Below are positions 39,196 through 51,100 of a stretch of DNA of 64,000 nucleotides, in pieces; the first letter of the stretch is position 1; the number at the start of each line of letters is the position of its first letter. The position numbers and the translations under genes were made by a program. The DNA lies in NCBI GenBank assembly GCA_026182355.1, contig JAPFBL010000551.1:1-64000 (forward strand). The letters run 5' to 3'. Below the pieces are notes generated by a model. That model saw only the letters and a list, made by a program, of their open reading frames with translations. It had not been told where the DNA came from and searched no databases. The DNA is from Hermatobates lingyangjiaoensis. Taxonomy: Eukaryota > Arthropoda > Insecta > Hemiptera > Hermatobatidae.

Positions 39196-42100
39196 GTATG
39201 AAAGTTAAATATATATAAATAATTTGAATTGCATTTTTGTGTGAGAGTTACTGATCATTTGTTTTCCATTTTAGCAATCTTCATTCGAAAGAATTATCAG
39301 ATTTAGTGAAAACTGAACTAAAAAGTCATAGTGATATCAATGTAAATTACTCTATTAGACAAATTAACTCCGAAAATCTTAGATCCAACGTTCATACTAT
39401 TCAAGTTTGTGAATTAGAACGACTGACATCTGTAGAGGTACAGTTTGCAAACTTTCCATTCATTATTACTATTATACAAAAAAATAAAACTCAGCCTTTG
39501 GATTATAAAATGTAATAAACTAAATAGCCTAAATTTGGGAATCATGGAGTTTAAGGTTCATAAACTACTAATGTAGCTAACCTGGGCTTTCCTCAACTTG
39601 TTGAAATTATTTAGATAATCTTTAGTTGTTTTTTTTATAAATCTTCGCTTCAATGTTATTCCTGTTTGTTTATAGTGTATTTGTCTACAATCCTTACATT
39701 TCAATTCATATACTCCAATTTTTATCATATTTATTTATTGTCTTATTATTCTGTTGTTTTAGTAAATTAGCGATTTTTGGGCTGAATTTTATTGATGCTT
39801 GTGTATCTTTGTTAGAAGGTTTATTAGTGTAGGTTTTTCTCTATTTTCTACTTTAGCATTTTTGTTTATTCGGATTATACCACTTGTTATGACTATTATT
39901 TTTGTGGTGTTTAATTGTTAATCAAGTTTGTTTGGAACCATCATATCATAACAATCTTTATTGTCATTAATCCATCAATCATAAATCGAAATGTTTTTGT
40001 TTTCTATAGTGTTGGGTAGATTGAATTATACCAACAGTGGTTGATTTTGTGCATACTTTGAAATTGAGTTCCACATATAAAATTCTATGGCATTTAGCTT
40101 ATTATTTATTTCAATTTCAATTGTAAATTTGATTTTCTTATTTTCAGAATTGGGATACTTTTTTTATATCTATTGTACTTTCATTGTGTTATGTAATTTT
40201 GTTTGCATTTATCATTATTTATACCATTTTGCATCCACAAATAAGGGTTGTACGATGATCTGTTCAATTTGTCATTTGAGACCATTATATTCGTGATCGC
40301 CTTTTTATTTTTATTATTTGAGGGTGACTATAGCACTGCGTTTTAAAAAAAAACTATTGTACTTCCCCTCTTATGTACTAAAGTACCTCAGCAGTTAGCT
40401 TCAACGCCTCCAAGAAGCTCAGCACTGTTGCTGGTTCCAGCAGTAAAAGTTTTTCTATGGTTTGTTGAGTGTCCCGAAGCACCTGCCTCTCTGCAGCAAA
40501 GTTGCCTTACAAGTTAACAGCAGGTGCAACGGTGTTTCTTCCTCTTTGCAGAATTTGCACAAACCATCATTGATAATGTCCATTCAGGCTCCATATGTTT
40601 CGGGAGAAAGTAACTTCCTTTCTCCTTCTTCGGGATGGTCTTCTTTGGGTCCTCAGGTGTACTTGTGAGAGGTTCCCACTAGTTAGCGCTTTTGGACCCT
40701 CTGCGCTTCCGGAGGATGGTCTCCAAACTTCCTTCTCCTTACAGGGGAAAATCCCTGAAGCTCTATCGGTGGTATTTTGTCCGCTCCGGCAGAGCAACGC
40801 ATACCGGAGTAAAGCTATTTACTCAAGGGGTCGCCTGGTACCCTTGAGGCTCCGTTCATAATACAGAAACCCCTGTATCATCCATCCTTCGGCACAGATC
40901 GCATAACACCTTAGATTAAGGCTGGGATAAAAGGAGGGGATTTGGTGATTAGGAAGGATGGGAAACGAAGGTGGTCAGGCCCAGCCCCTGATCACCTTCT
41001 CCTCCTCTTTCGTTTGTCCATGCATATAGTAGGTTAACAGGGTAGCCTCTTAAGGCTGAAAGTTGGAGTTTCGTGTTAGAGGCGCTTAATCACTCCATTA
41101 GTACCCCGCGATCTCCTTTGATTTAATAAGAATTTCTTACTATATATTATATAGAAATATAATTATATTTAGTTATAATATATATATATAATTATATAAT
41201 TAGTTTATATAGAAATATTTCTTACTATATAAACTATAGATTTCTTGTTTAATCACACACCTCAGTAACCGTACAAAACCCTCCTAGCATTGAATTCTTT
41301 GTGTTCATATCGATGGGAAATAAATTCGATTCTAGTTTTGATTTCAATTGTACATCCTATATATTAATAAGCTAGTAACCATTATATCACTCTTTGACCT
41401 AATAATATAGATAATTGGGCATATCTAATTGTTGTAATTATTAGAAGTACAAATCAAAGTCATCATAATTAGACCTCATTATATTCTCTAATCTATATAT
41501 AAATTCTCTTCGTGGCTCTGTATGTATGTTTGTACCTTATGCATTTGGCCTACAATGGACCTTTTTCAAAAATTCTTTTGCAAGGCACTTTCTATAGGTC
41601 TTGGGGTGGTTTTAGGCTATTAAACTCTGGGGGGCAGGCTAACCCCGGCACGCTAGGGCATAAAAACTTCAAAAATTTGCCATTTTTTAGTTTTTGCATT
41701 TTTTCTCAAGAAATCTGGCGTCTACGGCCTTAATGCATAAAATATGAAATGTTGGAAATAAAAATCGAGCTCAATGTTATTTAATGATTTTTTTTTGATC
41801 TAGGATGCTTCTTTCATAGCCAAGGTACCACTATTCTCCTGAAAATGTTAAAAAACGTCCAAGGGACTGTAGATCATGAATGAAGAATTGTAAGACAAAA
41901 ATGCATAAAATAATATTGAACCCAATTTTTATTTCCATCATTTCATATTTTATACTTAAAACTTCTAGACCCGGGCAACGCCGGGTATTTCTGCTTGTTA
42001 GCATTTAATAGAGCATCAGATGTGTAGTCTATTGTATGAACGTACTTTTACTTTTTATACCTAAAAATAGCACACTACATGAGGATGAATTCAGTTATTT

Positions 42101-45100
42101 TTTTTTTTTTTGAAAATTACATTGATTCAGAACATATTTTTTTTATCCCTAAACATATAAATTAAATTTTGTTGAATTATTGAACCTAGTATTAGCAATT
42201 TATCAAAAAAAAAATCATAAAATTCCGATTGTTACAAAGGGCAATATACTATAAAAACTGAAATTTGGTTTTGGAATAATGAACCACCTACCGTACCGAT
42301 GGTTCGTTATTGTTGGACCACAATACTGGTGGATTTGTTGGCGTTTATTTACATTGACTTAGACATATTTTAAGTGAAATAAAATTATTTAGAGGTTTAT
42401 TACAAATATGTTAAATATTCAAATGAGTAGATAATATGTTGTTAGGTTAGGTTAGGTTGCAGTCCCACAAGGGAACACACGTAGGCCGAGCATTGGCCCT
42501 TTGTGATACTACACAATGAAGATTGATTCTACAGTGGGAGTCCTAAATTTTGCCTAACTCAAGTGTATTTAGAGTAGGGATCTTTAACGAGTACCTCACA
42601 TCGTACAGGCTCGGGACCGACGGTTTAATGTCCTTCTCCGAGGGACGACGTGCTCAGATTTATTCACCTCCCGCGTGAATAAATCGAGGGCCAGGTGAGG
42701 ATTGAACCCCGGTACTATCAGTTCAGAGGTGAGCACGTAACCACTGAGCTAGCTTGGCCCCCTTAAATTTTGCCTAACTCAAGTGTATTTAGAGTAGGGA
42801 TCTTTAATGAGTATCTGACATCGTACAGCCTCGGGATCGACGGTTTAACGTCCTTTTTCATAAGTCTTTTAGCAATCTTTAAGACTTTTCTTCAGTTTGA
42901 TTTTAAAATGCTTGATGTCTGTCGTGGTTGCCCGCCTCCGTGAGTTCCACCTTGGGCACTCCGGGGATTACTGGGGGAGTGGCCCTTTCTTTTGTCGCTT
43001 CGCTTGCGTTCTGCGGGGTGGCTAAAGGGCACCACGTAAAAAACTTCGATCTGCTCTGCTTTGTTCCATATAATGGTCGGAAGGCCAATTGGTATATGGG
43101 AATAAATCAAAACAGGGTTTAACGTCCTTCTCCGAGGAACGACGTGCTCAGATTTATTCACCTCCCGTATGAATAAATCGAGAGCCAGGTGGGTATCGAA
43201 CCCCGGTCCTATCAGTTCAAAGGTAACCACTGAGCTAACCTGCCCCCCTCAGATAATATGTTAGGAGAATAAAATTTTTAAATGTAAAAAACATTGACCC
43301 AGGGTTGCATCGTAGAAGAAAAGGGGGTTTTAGTTGGTATTCTGGTTTACCTGGGATATGTGAGTAAATACATTTCACCTCCCCCCCGAATTAAAGTGTT
43401 TCTTTGGTTTCAGAGTCAAGAAGACAATGAAAGCAGCGTTGACAAAGTAACTCTGAGTAATGTAAAGTTGTGTATCCATGTTTATCGACTGTATGAAGGC
43501 GGCTGCAGTGCTGACATAGCAGACTCTGATGACGACCAAGCCTCTGCCGTTTATTGGACTTTACCTACAGTCGAGTTCAACGGACTCTGGGATTCACTCG
43601 TCTTTGACTCTGACATTAAAGAAAAGGTATTAGTTGTTGTATTTGGAGGGTAAAAAGCTAATGAAATGGTCTTCACAATAAACATTTAATGGTAAAAAGC
43701 TTTCACATAAACACGTGAAATAACAATCAATGATCAAACCACAATAAGAAATGGGAAAACAAGACTAAGATCTTTCAACCGTAACAAGGACTCTGACGAA
43801 GACCGCTTGTATTACGTAGTGTTCTTCCTCAGGTATTAACGAAAAAATACAATCATACCAGAGAGTTATCTATAACACAAAGTAAATAATAGTATAAAAT
43901 AAGAGGAGGGCCTAGTCGGTACCTTCAAAGAAGTGGTTAACAAATATTTTAATTTACTGAATTAATTATAATAGCCTGTATTATCTGTATACTCTAATAG
44001 CAATTACTCTGTCATTATTATAGTTATTTTATTATTGTTAAATTATTGTATTTAAGCTATATTTACATAAAATAATGGAAATTATTGTGTAACATTAAAG
44101 ATTTTGATGCATGTGGTGCCTCCAGGTGGAGCATGCTGTCCTCTGACAATAAAAAAAAATTATAAAATAAAATAAGGAAGAGAATACGAACCTAAGGGTG
44201 AGTGTCTGTGGTACAACTGACTGGGAATAGTTGTATTTATATATTGCAGGGGTTCTCAATGGATGGAGGGGGGAGTTAAATTCACCCCCAATGGGTTTTT
44301 AAGGGGTGAATTGTGACCTCAATAAATTTACAGAGTGAGGAAAGCTATTATAAGTTTTGGCATATTAATTATAAATTGCAAAATACGATTTTGATTGAAT
44401 TAATATTGTAATATTCACTAGACTACTCGTGACCCTTTGTGTCACTCAGAAATTATAACAATAGAGACTGAAAAAAATTCACTGAATATGATTGACAGGG
44501 ATAATTTTAACTGTTGTTTCTTGTTATTAAGGCACGGAAACAGATTCTTATATGGCCCAAGCTTTTTCATATAGTATTCTTAACATGATTCAAGATATAT
44601 ACACAGTAAGTATATTTAGCAACATAAAAATCATTTATTTTACCATAAAAATAAATAAAACCTTGATTGAAGTTATATGAAAAATATTTTTTTAAAAAAA
44701 CAAACTTTTAAATTGCTATTTTCAATTATTTACCTAACATAAAATACGTATAATGAAAGGAATGTATCTTTATAATATTACCTTAGAACATTCGTATTTT
44801 ATATGACAGTTTTGTTCAATTTTGTTTCTAAAGTTATTCATTTTTTAACCTCTAATGTAATAGTTTATTATATGTGTATTTGTTATATTTATTTATAATA
44901 CATTTGCAGTACTGTCGTCAGCGAGCACGCAAGCCTCTGGGCTACTCAGGCTCTAGGCCTTATTTTATTACCAGTGTTTATATTACGCAATGATTAAATT
45001 AAAAAAAACATTGTTTGTTACATTTATATACTAGGAAATGTGCCCGTCTTTGACGGAATCAAAAATTCTATTATATGTACTTCGTATTCCAAAATGTCAT

Positions 45101-48100
45101 TAGAAATTATAGAATAGTAGAAAATACCATTATTAGTAAAGTGTTAAGCAAATGCCTCTGTATACACTATATTAGCTGTCTGTCCTTCAGGTTCATGGAA
45201 GAACAAACAGTAGAAACCTCTGACTCATGAGCAAGTAAACTATAGTTGACCATGTGAGGAAAACTTGGTCTCGCTAACCTGAATTCCTGCGTTAAAGTCT
45301 CCCTTTGCTACTTAGTTAACGTTATTGCGAAATAGACTCTGACGGGACTTTGCAATCATTTCAACGGAAACAGACTGTGGCTCGCAATCAATGGTATGCG
45401 TGGTATACACACAGACCCCCCAATACTCACCCAGTCATGATGTCCGCCACTATGGCATATCTGTGCAGAGCACGAACTCAGAGTCGTGTCCCGTTGCACA
45501 GTTTTGGGGCACTCACGTTTCGTAACATGAAATTTGTTACTGCTACTAAATTGCAGCATGATTGGTGCTCCTACTTTAAGTTTTTACTCTTGAGCAGGCA
45601 GTCCAGGAGAAAGAAATTCAGAGTCAAGAAATTCAGTTGGATAATGAACTGCTTCCTCATCACTAATCACTCTCTTTACTGATTTGTAAGTTCTTTCCTC
45701 GGTATGATATAGCATAAGAACTTGTTTGTTGATTTTTCCTGCCTGTTCATATTAAGGGCTGAGAATTGCTCGTTCACAGAACTATTTATGCTGAATTGAT
45801 AGTACAGCCTCAACTCTGGGGAATACCTTTTCAATGATGTCAAATACGCAATATATTCATATACTGAAATGAAATTAAAATGAACTAACAATACCTACTT
45901 GCTACACCTTTGTATTTTCAAAATAAACGTGTCTGTGAAGTTAGAAAAATACAGTTTAAAGCCCCATAACTTCGCTTATGCACTGAATTATCAATTTATT
46001 CAGGGACTATATTTTAAGTTAGGCATACACAAAGCTAGTGTTAAAGTTTCTATATATATATATAGAGAGAGAGAGAGATTAGTAATTGTAATTAGCTTTT
46101 ATTTGTAAAATTCTATTATCTAAAGCATAATGAATGTAAAGTTGTAAAAGTATATATACTACCTTTGAAAGAAGAGGGGGTGGGGGGAATAGGCTAAGGT
46201 AGGCTGAGGAAAACACCCTGATATATTGCATTTAATCAACCCCTCTGCCCTCATTGCAACTTATTTTTCTTTTTGGCTTATTTTCAAGCCCCACAGTTAT
46301 TTCAATTCCTTTTAGTGCTTTAGGGGGTGGAAATTGTGGCTCATTTATTATTTATCAATCATTTTAGTAATGGGCGAGCCGTATTACCTGTTAATTCTAC
46401 ATTGGGAGTACTAAATTTAGCCTAAATCAAATATATTTAGAGTAGGGATCTTTAACGAGTACCTAATATTGTACAGGCTCAATGTTCACTCCAAGCGATT
46501 ACATGCTCAAATTTTTTTCACCTCCCAAAAGAATGAATTGAGGGCTTGAGTGAGTATCGAAACCAGGACGTTCCAGTTTAGAGATGAGTACGTTAGGTTA
46601 GGTTGCAGTGGCAGTCCCACAAGGGAACACACGTAGGCCAAGCATTGGCCCTTTGTGAAACCACACAATGAAGATTGATTCTACAGTAGGAGTCGTAAAT
46701 TTTGCCTAACTGAAATGTATTTAGAGTAGGGAATCTTTAACGAGTACCTGACATCGTACAGGCTCGGGACCGATGGTTTAACGTCCTTCTCCGAGGGACA
46801 ACGTGATCAGATTTATTCACCTCCCGCGTGAATAAATCGAGGGCCAGGTGAGGATTGAACCCCGGTCCTATCAGTTCAGAGGTGAGCACGTAACCACTGA
46901 GCTAGCCTGGCCCCCAGACGAGTACGTTAACCACTGAGCTAATCTGGCTCTTTTCGGCAGGTACTCGTTAAAGCTCCTGCTGTCAACTAGTGTTTGTTTT
47001 GTTACCAACTCTCCCTAATCCTCTAGAATCCTTTAATAAATATAGACTGTGATTACTATGGACTATTCTGCTGACTAATGCTGTTGTGTTTCAGCTGCTC
47101 CGCTACGCCTGGACCACAGTGCAGTACTCCATGCGGGAGGTCGACACGCATATCATATCCTGCAACAGAATCATCATGCTGCACGGCCCTCCAGGCACCG
47201 GCAAGACTTCCCTTTGCAAGGCCGTCTGTCAGAAGCTTTCTATTAGACTCAGTTCTCACTATAGAAGCACTGTCCTTGTTGAGATCAATGCGCACAGTCT
47301 CTTCTCCAAGTACTTCTCAGAGGTATTCTTCTTTTCTAATTGATTACTTTGGTAATCTTGAGATATTTGTGTATGGTTCTTCTTATGAGATTAATACGCA
47401 CAGTCTCTTCTCCAAGTACTTCTCAGAGGTATTCCTCTTTTCTAATTGATTACTTTGGTAATCTTGAGATATTTGTGTATGGTTCTTCTTATGAGGTCAA
47501 TGCGCACAGTCTCTTCTCCAAGTACTTCTCAGAGGTATTCCTCTCCTTTAATTGATTACTTTGGTAATCTTGAGATATTTGTGTATGGTTCTTGTTGAGA
47601 TCAATGCGCACAGGCTCTTCTCCAAGTACTTCTCAGAGGTATTCCTCTTTTCTAATTGATTACTTTGGTAATCTTGAGATATTTGTGTATGGTTCTTCTT
47701 ATGAGATCAATGCGCACAGTCTCTTCTCCAAGTACTTCTCAGAGGTATTCCTCTTTTCTAATTGATTACTTTGGTAATCTTGAGATATTTGTGTATGGTT
47801 CTTGTTGAGATCAATGCGCACAGGCTCTTCTCCAAGTACTTCTCAGAGGTATTCCTCTTTTCTAATTGATTACTATGGTAATCTTGGGATATTTGTGTAT
47901 GGTTCTTCTTATGAGATCAATGCGCACAGTCTCTTCTCCAAGTACTTCTCAGAGGTATTCCTCTCCTTTAATTGATTACTTTGGTAATCTTGAGATATTT
48001 GTGTATGGTTCTTCTTATGAGATCAATGCGCACAGGCTGTTCTCCAAGTACTTGTCAGAGGTATTCCTCTCCTCTAATTGATTACTTTGGTAATCTCTGG

Positions 48101-51100
48101 ATGTTTCGGTATAAACTCTTCTATGATGATTTCTATGAAAGCTGATATTTGTTTCTGCATAGTGGTGCTGTGGTTTCAGAGTGGTAAGCTGGTGGCCAGG
48201 ATGTTCTCCAAGCTAGGAGAACTGGTCAGCGACTCCACCACTCTCGTCTGCGTGCTGATGGACGAAGTTGAAAGCTTGACCCACTCTCGGGCAGCAGTCT
48301 CTACTTCTTCAGAGCCTAGTGACGCCATAAGAGTCGTCAATGCTGTCCTCACCCAGTTAGACAAATTTAAACAGTGAGTTACTTTATTCATAAATATTTA
48401 AAATCACTCCCTATACCAGTGTTTTCCAAAAATTTTTATTTCAGGGCGCACTTATGAAACAACCAAATATTCGGGCTGTCTGATTTTAATACAGAAATTT
48501 TAGGTAGCTGGGTGGATTCCGTTCTCACCTCTGGATTGGTATATCCAGAGTCGGATATTCTCTCGGGTAGTCGTTAAGGATACCTGCTTCAAATACATTT
48601 GAGTTAGGCAAAATTTAGGACTTCCTTCCTTCCCGACACTGGATGTAATCAAGTTTTTTTTTTGTCTGTCAAGTGATTCAATTTAGATCTAGATTGGGTA
48701 TTGAACCCCGGACCTACCAGTCCGGAGGCTTGCACGTTGCTATTGGACTAACTTGGATTCACAGAATTATTTAGTTCACTCCTCACTATAATGGAGACCG
48801 TGTTACCTGAACAATGTCTTTGAGTCGACCTTACAGTGTAGGTTATGTAAGGTTAGGTTACAGTGGCTGTCTTGAGAGAGAACTTGGGGACCAGGCTAGC
48901 TCAGTGGTTACGTGCTCGCCTCTGAACTGATAGGACCGGGGTTCAATCCTCACCTGGCCCTCGATTTATTTACGCGTGAGGTGAATAAATCTGAGCACGT
49001 CGTCCCTCGGAGAAGGACGTTAAACCGTCAGTCCCGAGCCTGTACGATGTAGGCCAAAGATGGGCTCTTTGTGATATCACACAATGAACAGTCTCGGAAC
49101 TGACGTTCTTTCAGGACGATGTGCTTAAATTTTTGTTTACCTTATGCGTGACTAAATCGATCTAACCACTAGAGTGGTTATTGAAGCCCTCATTTACCAG
49201 TCCAGTTCGAGCACGTAAGCCACTAGGCTATCCCAACACTCCCTTCTCTAGAGCAGGGCTGTCCAAAGTCTAGCCCGCGTCCCCCTTCAATGCGGCCCGC
49301 GGCCTCTTCTAGAAAACTTTTAAAAATCAGTATTATTTAGATATCTATTGAGTTATATTCGAAAAAAAGTTGTTATTAAGCAAAGCTACACTGCCAATCA
49401 CTCAATTTTGGCCTCCTCTTTCTGAAGAGCATTATCCTAATTTACGCCGTTTTGGATTGCACTTGCTGTCAATGTTTGGCAGTATCTACCTTTGTGAAGC
49501 AGCATTTTCCGCAATGAAGTCGATTAAATCCAAAGAGAGGAATCTACTTAAACCTGCCTTCGTTTAGCCTTAACCTCAGTTGACATTGACACAAAGGAGT
49601 TGGCTTCCAAAATGCACGCACAACCCATCCCACTGAATTTTAAGTAAACTGTTCCGTTTTAAGTACTTAATTAAATATTTTTAACGAATATATTTAAGGG
49701 TTGATTCTTATCCATACTTGAAAATTATTTTTTTATGATAATATATGTTTTTATGATAAATATAAAGATTCATTGACATGTACATATTTTACTTTACATC
49801 TGGTACTGCGGCCCGCGATCTAATTTCCTTACCGAATGCGGCCCGCGTCCCCATGAAGTTAGGACAACCCTGCTCTGAAGTATTCGAGTTGTGTTAAATG
49901 AAAACAGATTTTGCTTTAACATTTCCAGAGTTTAATGCCCGTTTCTTTTTCTGTTTCAGGTACCCTAATGTTCTCTTCTTCAGCACCTCAAACATTTCAG
50001 GAGTTGTTGACTCAGCGTTTCAAGATAGAGCTGATATTTCTTTCCTGGTTCCTCAGCCAAGCTCATTTGCTGTTTACACCATCTACCTTTCATGCATTCA
50101 TGAACTTATAAGGGTATAATATAATACATTTAGCTACCTTTTTATGCATTCATGAACTTATAAGAGTATAATATGCAACATTTAGATACCTTTCATGCAT
50201 CATGAACTTATAAGGGTATAATATAATACATTTAGCTACCTTTTTATGCATTCATGAACTTATAAGGGTAAATATTAAAATTTAGCTTATTTAGCTACCT
50301 TTCATGGACATATAATGTTATAACATAAAAAATGTAAGCACATTTCGCGGATTCACTGACTTATAAGAATATAGCTCCAAATTTAGCTACATTTCATGGA
50401 TTTATAATGGTATAACATACAAAATTTGGGTACATTTCACGGATTCACCGACTTATAAGGATATAACACAGAATGTGGCTACCTTTCATGCACTCATGGA
50501 CTTATATACTGTAGGAACCTCTAGGATGTATCATCTCCACCTTATATAGAGCAGACAATGGCTTTTACCTTTCTATGTATATATTTTTATTGTTTAAACC
50601 GATCCCCTAGCGGGTCTTAACGTCAGCCGCTTGTTTGATCGATGATTCTACATTGGAAATCCTAAATTTTGCCTAACTCAAGTGCATTTCAATAAGGGAT
50701 CTTTAACGAATATTTGACATTACCATCGTACAGGCTCGAGACCGACGGCTTAACATCCTCTTTGAGGGACGACATACTCAGATTTATTCACCTCCTAGGT
50801 GAATAAATCGAGGGTTAGGTGAGGATCGAACCCCAGACTACCAACCCAGAGGTGAATACTTTAACCACTTAGCTAACCTAGCCCCCTACCTTTCTGTAAG
50901 ATTTCAAAGGATTATTTGACGGAACATAATTTTGAAGGTCCTACAATTTTTAGTGTGAAATCATCATAAGAGATGTAGCTTTCTAAGTAACTCACAATCC
51001 CCCATCAAAAAAAAAACTTTTTTTAGATAGAGAAATTATTCGAATCTGTATTATTAATTTATGAGAAATAATTATTAGAATCCATAGCCTATTATTAGTT

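Noticed and set aside
42437..42460. Interstitial telomere
   Set aside because: The three or four TTAGG units are the tail of a SINE; the same tail follows LINE copies whose target duplications exclude it.
44249..45025. Complete hAT element starting at 44249
   Set aside because: A left-end-like sequence exists, but no inverted right end or 8-bp duplication could be found.
47340..48081. Small open frames of about 70-120 residues ending in [12 protein letters not shown]
   Set aside because: They are frames through the tandem units of intron 4, not separate genes or exons.
47281..48108. CRISPR-like array
   Set aside because: The units are contiguous near-identical repeats without unique spacers, in a eukaryotic intron.
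48893..48965. Possible tRNA gene
   Set aside because: A and B boxes are present, but the sequence continues into the SINE body and recurs many times; the acceptor stem and anticodon arm do not form a proper tRNA.
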